Below, one piece after another: positions 13,388 through 22,733 of a DNA stretch of 64,000 bases. The stretch spans positions 27,643 through 91,642 of the forward strand of contig VIIQ02000243.1 of the NCBI GenBank assembly GCA_007449985.2. Reading direction: 5' to 3'. A program made the position numbers and the translations under genes. A model generated the notes under the pieces. It saw nothing but the letters and a program-made list of their open reading frames with translations, had not been told where the DNA came from and did not search any database. Each line of letters starts with the position of its first letter. Position 1 is the first letter of the stretch. Source of the DNA: Desmodesmus armatus. Its lineage: Eukaryota; Chlorophyta; Chlorophyceae; Sphaeropleales; Scenedesmaceae.

Positions 13388-13525
13388 CTCAGACAGTGAC
13401 AGCAGCAGTGACCTCTGCAGCAGCGGCACCGGCTGTAGCTCCGACACTCTAGACTACACCTTTGTTGGTGGTCGTGCAGAGGCTTCCCCAGCAGGAAAGC
13501 CGTACGGTACTATCCAAAAGGGCCC

Positions 13526-13564
<39 letters not shown>

Positions 13565-13733
13565 GCAGCGATGGCGGCTGAAGCGGCAGCAGCGGCGGCG
13601 GTGGCAGCAGCGGCAGCAGCAGCTGGAGTCTGACTCTGAGAGTGATGATGAGGTGGTGGGAGCACGGCAGAGGGTGGGAGGGGCGGTGTATGGACACCAC
13701 CCGGGGGCGCAGTGGCAGCAGCAGCACCACCGT

Positions 13734-13772
<39 letters not shown>

Positions 13773-14537
13773 GCAGGAAGGGAAGTGGATGGCCAGCAGC
13801 AGGGTGGTGTGATCCACAGCCCTCACGATATCATCAACAGCAGCGGTGGCAGTAAGGGTCGTGTCTCACGGCCGCTGCAGCCCCAGCTGGTTCAACCGCT
13901 GCAGGCGTCGGGGTTTAGGTACAGGCCCACACGCTCCCCCTTCAAACACAAACGTGTGATGATGCAGCAGGTGGGTGTATGGGGGAATTGGTGTTGAGAT
14001 TGCGAATATGGGCAGGATGCCAAGCAACCGATAGCGCATTCATGCATTTGTTGGGAGAGGCCTGGGATCTTGTACTTGCCAGTTTGTCGTATCGTTATCC
14101 TTACCCAGTGAATGCCATGAGGGTTGAGACCAGTTGGAGCGTCCATCTCCTCAACCCCTCAAACTTATGGGTCTGGCAGTTCAACCTTCCCTCCAGCAAT
14201 CCCAGGCAAACATAGCCCCTGCAGCGAGAGTTGCGAGGCATCAATTTCCTGGGCACACGTGTGGCTCCAAAGATCAGCTGGCAGCTCCCGTCGACTGTTT
14301 GCAGAGGCCCACCCCCCACTGCTGCTACAGTGCCTTGCTTTGGGAGGCTGGTAAGAGGCCCCCAGCGTGATGCCTGTGCTGTTGTGCCCACTACCCGCAT
14401 CCAAATTTTCTTGATCAGGTGTCTATGTTCCTGACATCTTCGGGTGTGCTGATCACCATCTTCCCTGGGGCTGCTGCTGGAGGGGGCCGAGTGGCGGACA
14501 AGGTGAGAGGAGCAGCGGCGGGGCGGGAAGATGGGGG

Positions 14538-14595
<58 letters not shown>

Positions 14596-15134
14596 AAGGG
14601 ACGTGTGGCAGACAAGGTGACCACCCTTATGAGGAGAGGGGGGAGTCATCCACATGCACAGCAACAACTTGCGTGAGGCAGCCACAGCCCACATGCACGT
14701 GGCTTGTTTCTGTGCCTGTGGATAAGAGACACCATGTCGTTTAGTGTGACACTACCTGGAATAGCTCAGGGTTGTTGAACCTCTGCCGTGCATGCTCGAG
14801 CCTCATCTGTACTCAATTACAGATGGGGCTCCCCAATCACCCCATGCTTGGGCCGAATTTGATACCCCATGAGCCTCATTGGCTCCCTAAGGGGTGTTTT
14901 GGCTCAGCCTGAAACATGTAACAGTAACGGTGACAGTAACAGTAACAGTAATTTATGTCAACTCATTGTTGATGGCCCCTGAGTGTGGAACACAGTGTGA
15001 GCAATTTGGCTATGAACAGACACCTCAGAAGCTAGCTGAACGTTCAAGGTTTGTGGTCAAGCAGCCTTTGCACGCGTCACATGGGCTGTAGCTGCTGAAC
15101 GCACGAGCCGCCGTTGACGCTGCTGACGCTGCTG

Positions 15135-15168
<34 letters not shown>

Positions 15169-15718
15169 ATCAGGTTGCTGGCCCCGTGCTAGATGGTCTG
15201 CGGGGCATGTCCTCACTGCTGCTGGAGTCTGAGGATGCAGGATACCTGCTGCAGGTGAGGTGGGGGAACACCTTGTTGCTAGGGTTTGAGGCTCAGGGAT
15301 TAGGGTGTGGCTGGTCTGGCTGGCGATAGAAATTGTCAAGACAGGGCTTGGGCTAACTGCCACACAGGACATGCGCATGTGTGTGCAGGCACAACACCGT
15401 GTGTGGAGCAGGTCCCCTGTCCTAACACCCAATGTGCACTGTCCTGTGTGGCAGTTAGCCCTAGGCCTGTAGTGACCTATGTACATGCCACACACACGTG
15501 TGCTGTTGTGGCCGTCATGGCACATTGAGTCTGCACTCTCAACATTGCTTCATGTATGAAAAAGTTCGCCCCCTCTTCCTGCTGCTGCTGTCCTTCATTG
15601 CGAGATGCGTCCTACACGTTGGATGTGCTGTAGCTGACAAGTGTTTTAAATGGTGAATGGCTGATCTTCGCTGCTGCCATTGCTGTCACTGCTGCCGCCG
15701 CCGCCGCCGCTGCTGCTA

Positions 15719-15779
<61 letters not shown>

Positions 15780-16944
15780 AGTCCATCCTTCGCTCCTGCA
15801 TCTCTGTCAGCCTGCCTGTGTTTGGTCGGCTAGCGGATGTTGTCACCCGGTTGGACAGGGATGTGCTGGGGGGTCATGCGGCACTGAAGCTCACCTGGCG
15901 GCTACATGTGCTGCACAGCACGTTGGGCATTCTTAGCAGGAGGTAGGCTATGAGAGAGGAGGGAGGAGGGGATGTCAGTAGGAATCAAAGGCAGACCACC
16001 ATCGGCTGACAGGGACTGGGGGGGGGGGGGGGGGGGGAGGGGGACATGCGGCACTGAAGCTCACCTGGCGGCTACATGTGCTGCACAGCACGTTGGGCAT
16101 TCTTAGCAGGAGGTAGGCTATGAGAGAGGAGGGAGGAGGGGATGTCAGTAGGAATCAAAGGCAGACCACCATCCGGCTGACAGGGACTGGGGGGGGGGGG
16201 GAGGGGGACATGCGGCACTGAAGCTCACCTGGCGGCTACATGTGCTGCACAGCACACTGGACATACTCAGCAGGAGGTGGGCTTGGAGAGAGAGGAGGGG
16301 GATGTCAATAGGAAAAAAGGGCAGACTCATTTTGCAGGGCATTGGATGGTGTACGTTGTTCTTGGCTGTGTGTGTGTGTGGTGGTGGGGGGGGGGGGGGT
16401 TATCAGGCGAGCCATCAGGGAGGGGGGGGCATGTTTGGCACTGAGGACCTGGAGGCCGTACGTGCTGCACAGCACACTGGGCATACTCAGCAGGAGGTGA
16501 GGGCTTGTGTTAACTGGCCATGACTTTCATCCATCAAGTATGTGTGTGTGTGTGGGGGGGGGGGGGGGGGGGAGGGGAGGGAGTGGGATTGGTGGGAAGG
16601 GGGGCCGTATGTCCCAGCCGGGCAGTCATGTGCGTCCAAAGGGTGGGTGGGAATGTGTGTGTGTGTGTGGGGGGGAGGGGGGCGACAAACGGCACTGAAG
16701 CTGATGGTGCTGCACATTGGGCATATTCAGCAAGATGTGGGATGCGTACATGCCCTGTGCACAAATAATCACTCATACCATCCCCCCCCCCCTCACCCTG
16801 AATATGTGTGTTTGTGTGCATGTGTTTGGTTTGTTGTCTGTTGCAGCTTTGCGCCAATGAAGCTGCTGACAGAGACACTGATGGGGTTGGCCTTTGCAGA
16901 AGGGACTGAGCAGCTTTCTGCAGCACACCTCTTCGCGCTGCACA

Positions 16945-16995
<51 letters not shown>

Positions 16996-17037
16996 CAGCA
17001 ACTGTGACCGCAGTGAAAAAAGAGGAAGGCAGCGGCG

Positions 17038-17069
<32 letters not shown>

Positions 17070-17998
17070 GTTGATGTTCCTGTGGTGATCAGCAGTCTGA
17101 CGAGGACCTACCTGGAGGACCTCATGGACCAGGTGGGGGTGGTAGTAGGGGGGGGGTGCGGAGTGGGGAAAAGGAGGGGGGGGGGAGGGAGCAGGGAGTG
17201 GTGGGGGAAGAAGGAAAGTGTGTGTGTGGGGGGGGGGGGGGGGGAAGTGGGGGATGTGCGAAACGTGTTTGTGTCTGAGGGTGGGTTTTGGGTATGAGTT
17301 GAAGTCAGCTACACACACAAGTTGTGGGCTTTGCTGCTGCCCCCCCCCCCTCCTGAATCCACAAGTAGGCCCTGTTGTTGTAGACAACTCCTTGGACACC
17401 TCATGGACCAGGTGGGGGTGGCAGTGGTGTGTGTGTGTGTGGGGGGGGGGGGGGCTAGAAGGTTTTGGGGGATGAGTGTTGCGACAGGGCAGCAGGGTTA
17501 GCCGCAACAGCCACAGACTGTGTAACGGAGCAAGGCATCTGCAGCAGCAGCAGCAGCAGCAGCAACAGCAACAGCAGCAGAAGCAGAAGCAAGCAGAAGC
17601 AAGCACCAGTACTAGTACCCGCGGTCAAGGGCTTTGAAGGAGGTGTGCTGGGTTGTATGGTGGACGTGGCAGAGGGGGGGGGGGTAGAGGTCACCAGCAG
17701 TCAGAAGGACTCCTGGCAGACATAGCCTATTTCGAGTAGGATGCACCGACTTTGGCTTCATACTCGGCGTATACCATCAGCTACACTAGCCTAGTGTACC
17801 TAGGTACCTGAGGTAACTGGAGCCACTCATGCACCAGGTGGGCATAAGTGCGTTCAAATATGGGGTACATAGATCAATTTTGTGATTCACAAATGCATGT
17901 GATGTTACCTACCACGTGCCACACTGACCGCATCTCAAAAAAGCCTACTAACCGCCTGCTGCTGCTGCTGCTGGCGCTGCTGCTGGCGCTGCTGCTGG

Positions 17999-18086
<88 letters not shown>

Positions 18087-20022
18087 CCTCCATCACACAG
18101 GCTGTAGGTGTTGCTGCGGACCTTGACGCCCTGTCTGACCATGTTGGCCGCCTTGCTGGTCTGGTGGTGACCTCCATGTCCATCGGCAATGAGCAGGCCA
18201 ACATCACACTGGCAGTCATTGGTACCATCTTCCTACCCCTAACATTCATTGCAGGTGGGGGTGGTTAAAATGTTGGTGGTGGGGGTGGGGAGGGGGGGGG
18301 GGGGCGGCGTGACTCTAGCACTGGCAGTCATTGGTACCATCTTCCTACCCCTAACATTCATTGCAGGTGGGGGTGGTTAAAATGTCGGTGGTGGGGGTGG
18401 GGAGGGGGGGGGCGGCGTGACTCTAGCACTGGCAGTCATTGGTACCATCTTCCTGCTCTCCCTCACATTCATTGCAGGTGGGGGTGGTGGTCGAAGTGTT
18501 GGGTGTGTGTGTGGGGGGGGGGGGGGGGCGTGGCCATAACACTGGCAGTATTGGAACCACCTGCTCTCCCTCACATTCATTGCAGGTGGGGGTGGTGGTC
18601 ACCACCACCCCCACCTGCAATACCACGATTCAACGGTTGAATCGTTGGGTTGGTGGTGGTGGTGGGGGGGGGGCATGACCATAGCACTGGCAGTCATTGG
18701 AACCATCTTCCTGCCACTCACATTCATAGCAGGTGGGGGTGGAGGCGGGGGGGGGGGGGGGGCGTGGGTGAGGGGGGCCGGCGTGGGGGTGGGGGTGCGT
18801 GGGTGGGTGGGTAGGTGGGTGGGGGGTGGGGGCGTGAGAGTGCTCTGTGGCTGAGACACTGGCAGTCACGGGAACCATCTTGCTGTTGCTCACGTACATG
18901 AAGGTGGGCTCCATATGGTTTGTTGGGTTGGCGGGCAAACGTGGTGGAGGCGGGGGGGGGGGGGGTTCAGGGACTCAGATGATGCAACCATCCCTGCTGC
19001 CGCTCACATGCATATCAAGTTGGACTTAGTGTTGTTTGGGTGGTGAATGTGTTGGGGAAGGAGGGGGGGGGGGCAGAGGGGTATGGCCACAGTCCTGACT
19101 TTCAGCTCAAAAGGGGTGCGGAAATCGGCAGGGTCCAGGGTGTGCTGGTCTCCATACACTGCTGCTGCACCTTAGTGACTCACACCAAACTTGACTACCA
19201 CCGTCTAATCCAACAGCAAGCCCCATCTCGTGCACCTTGCTCACCTGTGCCCCCCTCCCACACACACCCCACACACCACCCCTGAACACACGCGTCTTGC
19301 TGTCCTCGTGGTCTTCCCACCTTCCCTTTCAGGCATCTACGGCATGAACTTTGACAACATGCCTGAGCTGCACTGGCAGTACGGCTACGGCTACTGCTAC
19401 GTGCTGTTTGTGGGTGTGGTGCTGCTGGCGCTGCTGCTGATGTGGTACAACGGACTCATAAAGGTGGGTCACCCACGAGCCGTGCGTTAGCACAGGGATT
19501 ACTTGAGTTGCTAGCATGTAGTAAGCATGCCAAAGACATGCAAGCACTGGCAGTGATGCCGTGTGTGTGGACACATTACTGCCCTCATTAACTGACAGGT
19601 CATCATGGCAGTCAGATATGTCATGTAGAAATGCGTTCTGAATGCGTTTTTTGTGGTAGTGTGTGTTTTGGAGGGCGGGGGTGGGGTGAGTGAGAAGTAA
19701 CTCATGTAGCATTTTGCAACTCTCCGTGGGTCAGGGTAGGCAGGGCAGGGTAGAGGCACATTGCGGTGAAGCACTGCTTGCATAATTCTTTTTTGTGGGT
19801 GTGTTTGGAACGCGTACAACAAAGCTTTTCGGCTAATGCGTCTGGATGGGTATGTCGATGGAACCACGGCCCCAGATTTACAGTGTAGCTGCTGCTGCTG
19901 TCCTGCTACTGCTGCTGCTGCTGCTGCTGCTTCTGCTGCTACGGATGCTGCTGCTGCTGTTGCACCACCCAATGCAGGTCAAGTGGCGCCAACACTGGCG
20001 AAGGCTACGGCGGAGGTTCTGA
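10802..20022 (+). CDS. CorA-type divalent metal-ion channel, about 851 aa
   Basis: Exons: 10802-10970, 11365-11483, 11867-11929, 12366-12450, 12795-13970, 14419-14502, 15174-15254, 15782-15942, 16847-17132, 18101-18254, 19333-19463, 19978-20022. The cytosolic part shows the CorA pattern VRWLLVDGV, HHFDLHPLAVEDVLH, SMFLTSSGVLITIFP and DAGYLLQ. TM1 (ITLAVIGTIFLPLTFIAG) leads into the signature YGMNFDNMPEL, then TM2 (CYVLFVGVVLLALLLMWY) and a short basic tail. YGMNF-x2-MPEL is the bacterial-type CorA form rather than the plant MRS2 form; CorA pores carry Mg2+ and related ions into the cytosol. Exon 5 is a 1.2-kb insert of Gln/Ser/Ala runs and acidic Ser-rich segments. Phases agree everywhere except inside exon 5, where the frame must shift by one base near a CAG run (about 13357-13384). 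Exon 3 could instead start at 11765. Confidence 0.85.
11775..11831 (+). repeat. (CTG)n just upstream of CorA exon 3
   Basis: About 19 CTG units end some 35 nt before the preferred acceptor at 11866. Similar sense-strand CTG runs precede CorA exons 4, 5, 7, 8, 10 and 12. Confidence 0.8.
14594..14621 (+). repeat. copy of CorA exon 6 3' end plus donor
   Basis: Exon 6 ends GGRVADK followed by GTGAGA at 14503. The sequence encoding GKGRVADK followed by GTGACC recurs about 115 bp downstream, after a CTG run, in the same intron. Confidence 0.65.
14858..14952 (+). mobile_element. 3' tail of a non-LTR retrotransposon
   Basis: GATACCCCATGAGCC, then GGCTCAGCCTGAAACATGTA and a (GTAACA)-type microsatellite, matches the end of the larger fragment at 20873-21446. 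It is severely 5'-truncated, in CorA intron 6, plus orientation. Confidence 0.75.
15350..15461. repeat. hairpin with perfect 22-bp arms in CorA intron 7
   Basis: Arms at 15350-15371 and 15440-15461 are perfect reverse complements (GGGCTAACTGCCACACAGGA and onward). The pairing extends imperfectly outward, and partly into the 68-nt loop. It could be a MITE remnant or a small-RNA precursor; only the pairing is observed. Confidence 0.8.
15869..16745 (+). repeat. tandem decaying copies of CorA exon 8 3' end plus donor
   Basis: The last part of exon 8 (HAALKLTWRLHVLHSTLGIL, then the AG/GT donor) recurs at about 16045, 16209, 16430 and 16690. The first repeat period is 170 bp and that copy is almost identical over the exon part. 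Later copies are increasingly decayed. Each copy is preceded by poly-G rather than an acceptor, so they are unlikely to be spliced as exons. The true next exon starts at 16847. Confidence 0.85.
17958..18084 (+). repeat. long CTG run before CorA TM1 exon
   Basis: About 40 CTG units interrupted by three GCG triplets end 16 nt before the acceptor of exon 10. It is the longest trinucleotide run in the window. Confidence 0.9.
18205..19025 (+). repeat. tandem copies of the CorA TM1 exon end plus donor
   Basis: The exon 10 tail encoding LAVIGTIFLPLTFIAG and its GTGGGG donor starts at 18209. It recurs at 18321, 18429, 18542, 18688 and 18859, with a very decayed seventh copy near 18975. Spacing is 112, 108, 113, 146 and 171 bp. 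Early copies still encode the TM1 segment; later ones accumulate changes and gaps. The true continuation (YGMNF exon) is at 19333. Confidence 0.88.
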
Positions 20023-20187
20023 GGCACCCAGGCTGTCACACTACTACCAAGCAGCAAGCTAGTCAGCAGTTGTGACATTGCCCAGATATTGACTGACCTC
20101 AGAAGGGGGGGGGGGGGTGAAGGAGGGAGCCCAGCTCAAGTTGGTGTGATGAGTGCAGACTGGATCAGTGAGGTGTGCATGTGTGTA

Positions 20188-20192
20188 TGTAA
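20188..20192 (+). terminator. TGTAA polyadenylation signal, CorA gene
   Basis: TGTAA lies 166 nt after the CorA stop codon. This pentamer is the usual polyadenylation signal of chlorophycean algae. Confidence 0.55.
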
Positions 20193-20199
20193 GAGTCTT

Positions 20200-20872
20200 C
20201 CAGTAAGACCAGTTTGCATTGGTCGTTCTGGTGGTTAATCCTCAAGCTCTCTTGTTACTCATACAAACGTGTAACTGTACAAGCAAAGATTTGGTGTGAT
20301 TTATGCTGCCTGTCATGGTCCATTGCCAAAAATCGAGGCTTCTGAGGTGTCGTGCCCGTCTTGAGGTCGACAGATGCACTTTTTTGGCAATGGTCCTTTG
20401 TGCGCCCTTTGCAACACGCCATCAGAGTCAATATAACCCTGTGACATACCTCGGGCATCGCAATGGTGTTGTTGAAGCAAAATGCCGCATGTTGCTGTAG
20501 ATCACTGCAGATGACCAGTTTGCATTGGTCGTTCTGGTGTTGCTCCTCGAGCTCTCTCGTTTCTAGTACAAACGTGAAACTGTACAAGCAAAGATTTGGT
20601 GTGAATTATGCTGGCTGTCATGGTCCATTGCCAAAAATCGAGGCTTCTGAGGTGTCGTGCCCGTCTTGAGGCCGAAAGATGCAGATTTTTGGCAATGGTC
20701 CTTTGTGCTCCCTTCGCAACACGCCATTAGAGTCAATACAACCTTGTGACATACCTCGGGCATCGAAATGGCGTTGCAGAAGCAAACTGCCGAAGGTTGC
20801 TGTAGACCACTGCAGATGACCAGCTTGCATTGGTCGTTCTGGTGGTTGACCCCTAAGCTCTCTAGTTATTCA
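20200..20872. repeat. 305-bp tandem repeat array, left part
   Basis: Two full units and a partial third: TGTACAAGCAAAGATTTGG occurs at 20276 and 20581. Each unit carries inverted arms CCATTGCCAAAAA and TTTTTGGCAATGG (20320-20332 with 20381-20393; 20625-20637 with 20686-20698). No protein is evident. Confidence 0.9.
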
Positions 20873-21446
20873 CAACGATGACTAGGTGCCCATGATCTTG
20901 ATGTTGCCACCGCTAAGTTCCAGCCTCGCTCTGCTTCGGGACCTGTTGCTAGTATTGCCCGTGCTGATAGGTTGTGCCGTTTTTGTCATCAGGGGGTAGG
21001 CGACGAGATGCACATGATTGCTGAATGTGAAGCTTATGATGTGTTGAGGCGCTCGCATGCTGCTCTTTTTGCTGACTTTGGTGGTTGGATGGAATTCCCA
21101 TGCAATGTGTCTGCAGCCCAACTGCGGTCCTTCATGCACCAGCCTGCCCATCGTGTTGGTGCTTTTCTGCGTGAGTGTGGCCAACGCCGGTGGACCAACC
21201 CCCCGTTGGAGGTCCTGTTTGCAGAAGGGCTGTCAGCTGAGGAAGCTGATACCCTCTTGGGTGTTGATGAGGATGGGTTGGCCCCTGATGCTTCTGATAT
21301 GTTCGTCAGTGCATTCTCAGATGAGTTCTACGATGTCTATTCAGATGTGTTCTATGATGCCGATACCCCACGAGCCTTGTTGGCTCCCTACGGGGTGTTC
21401 AGGCTCAGCCTGAACCATGTAACAGTAACAGTAACAGTAAAAAGAG
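20873..21446 (+). mobile_element. non-LTR retrotransposon 3' fragment inserted in the array
   Basis: The fragment interrupts the 305-bp repeat. Its reading frame (about 20920-21454) encodes the C-terminal end of a retrotransposon polyprotein with a zinc-knuckle pattern (LCRFCHQ...DEMHMIAECEAYD). It ends in a (GTAACA)n tail. No reverse-transcriptase core remains, so it is a dead 5'-truncated copy. It belongs to a different family from the element at 38071-41071. Confidence 0.8.
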
Positions 21447-21715
21447 CATTCTGATGTCTGTGCTGCCTGCCATGGCCCATTGCCAAAAAACGAGACTGCT
21501 GAGTGTTGTGTCCCTATTGAACCCGCGAAATGCCGGTTTTTTGGCAATGGTCCTTTGTGCGTCGTTTGAGGCGCGCCAATGGAGTGAAGCCAGCCACGTG
21601 ACATATCTGGAGCATCGCAATGGCGCTGCCGGAGCCAACTTCCCAAGGTAGCTGTCGATCACTGCATATTGCCAGCTTGCATGCATGGGTCGTTCAGGTA
21701 GTTGACTCCCAAGCT
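21447..21715. repeat. 305-bp array, right part
   Basis: A further unit resumes after the retrotransposon fragment. Its inverted arms at 21477-21489 and 21538-21550 are intact, while the loop between them has diverged from the left units. Confidence 0.85.
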
Positions 21716-22733
21716 TTAACCTTAAGGTTCCTCAGTCTTGACTGCCTGTTTCTGTCACATCAGGCGGTTATTGAGCCAAACCAATGAAACCCTGGTCATT
21801 CTTTGAGCAGCTTTGGCCAGACAGGCAGGCAGCTTGCAGTCCTAGCTTGTGGGTGGGCCCACCCCATGGCCCACCCCACTGGGGCACTGCTGACAGCAGC
21901 ATGGGGTGTCTCCAGCAGGAGTTATTATGGCAGTGGAAGCCAAGGTGAATCTGTCTGCAGGTATGGGTGCAGTGCGGAGTATGGATGAGAGTTTGGTCCA
22001 ATATCCCCTGTGTTGTTTTGTGACGCTGTCGCCACTGCCGGCGGCTGCCGCGGCCACCGTGTTTGTGTTTGACGTGCCCGGCTTTGGGCGTCCCATCAGG
22101 GTTATGTATGTTTACGTGTATGTGAGTGTGGTGGGGGGTGGGGTGGGGGTGGCAGGAGGATACACGCATTCTCAGGATTGTGTGAGTGCACTGGATGCAC
22201 ACAATGGTTGACGTCGCTGGAACTTATGAGGAGGCAGGCACAGATAGTCTAGACTGTGGGTGTTCCAGTGTGGATTGCACTGCCTAGCCGTTTGTGCCTG
22301 TCACAGGCATCGTTCGACAGTTTAGTCCCCAAACAAACATCTACTGCATGCACCGCTGCAGCTGGCTGCTATCACAATGTCCTGCTGCACAGCATGGGTG
22401 ACATGCCAGCCTGGCAAGTGCTGATGCACGAATTTGACTCAGATGAGGCGAGCAACTCATTGGCACAGAGCGCTGTGGTTTCAGCTTGTAAACGCCCTTG
22501 AAGAGCTTGCACATGCCCTACAACCCTTGTACAACGTGATCGGTTCAACGGTCAAAGGATAAAGTTTGACTGAATGAGGAAGGTCTTGGCTGCTCCTCTG
22601 ACCACACGTTCTTATACAACGAACGCTTTTGCCGCACCACGCTGCCTCCTGTGTCACGCTCGGACTAGGTTCAGACTAGGGTTATCTCCATCAGTGTCCG
22701 CTTGTCAAACCCTCCTCGTATCGAGGAGTGGAC
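21716..22733. other. upstream region of the Cys-rich gene; weak coding fragment only
   Basis: A short plus-strand stretch at about 22018-22100 has coding-like codon use (LSPLPAAAAATVFVFDVPGF), but no gene could be built around it. The rest looks non-coding and should hold the promoter of the gene starting at 22734. Confidence 0.35.

Noticed and set aside
16534..17606. Long minus-strand frames opposite CorA exon 9
   Set aside because: They are mirror frames of poly-Gln/Ser coding and G-tract introns (poly-Leu, poly-Cys, poly-Pro). CorA motifs and splice phases fix the plus strand.
20200..21715. CRISPR array
   Set aside because: Units are 305 bp long, tandem and without short spacers, in a eukaryotic nuclear context.
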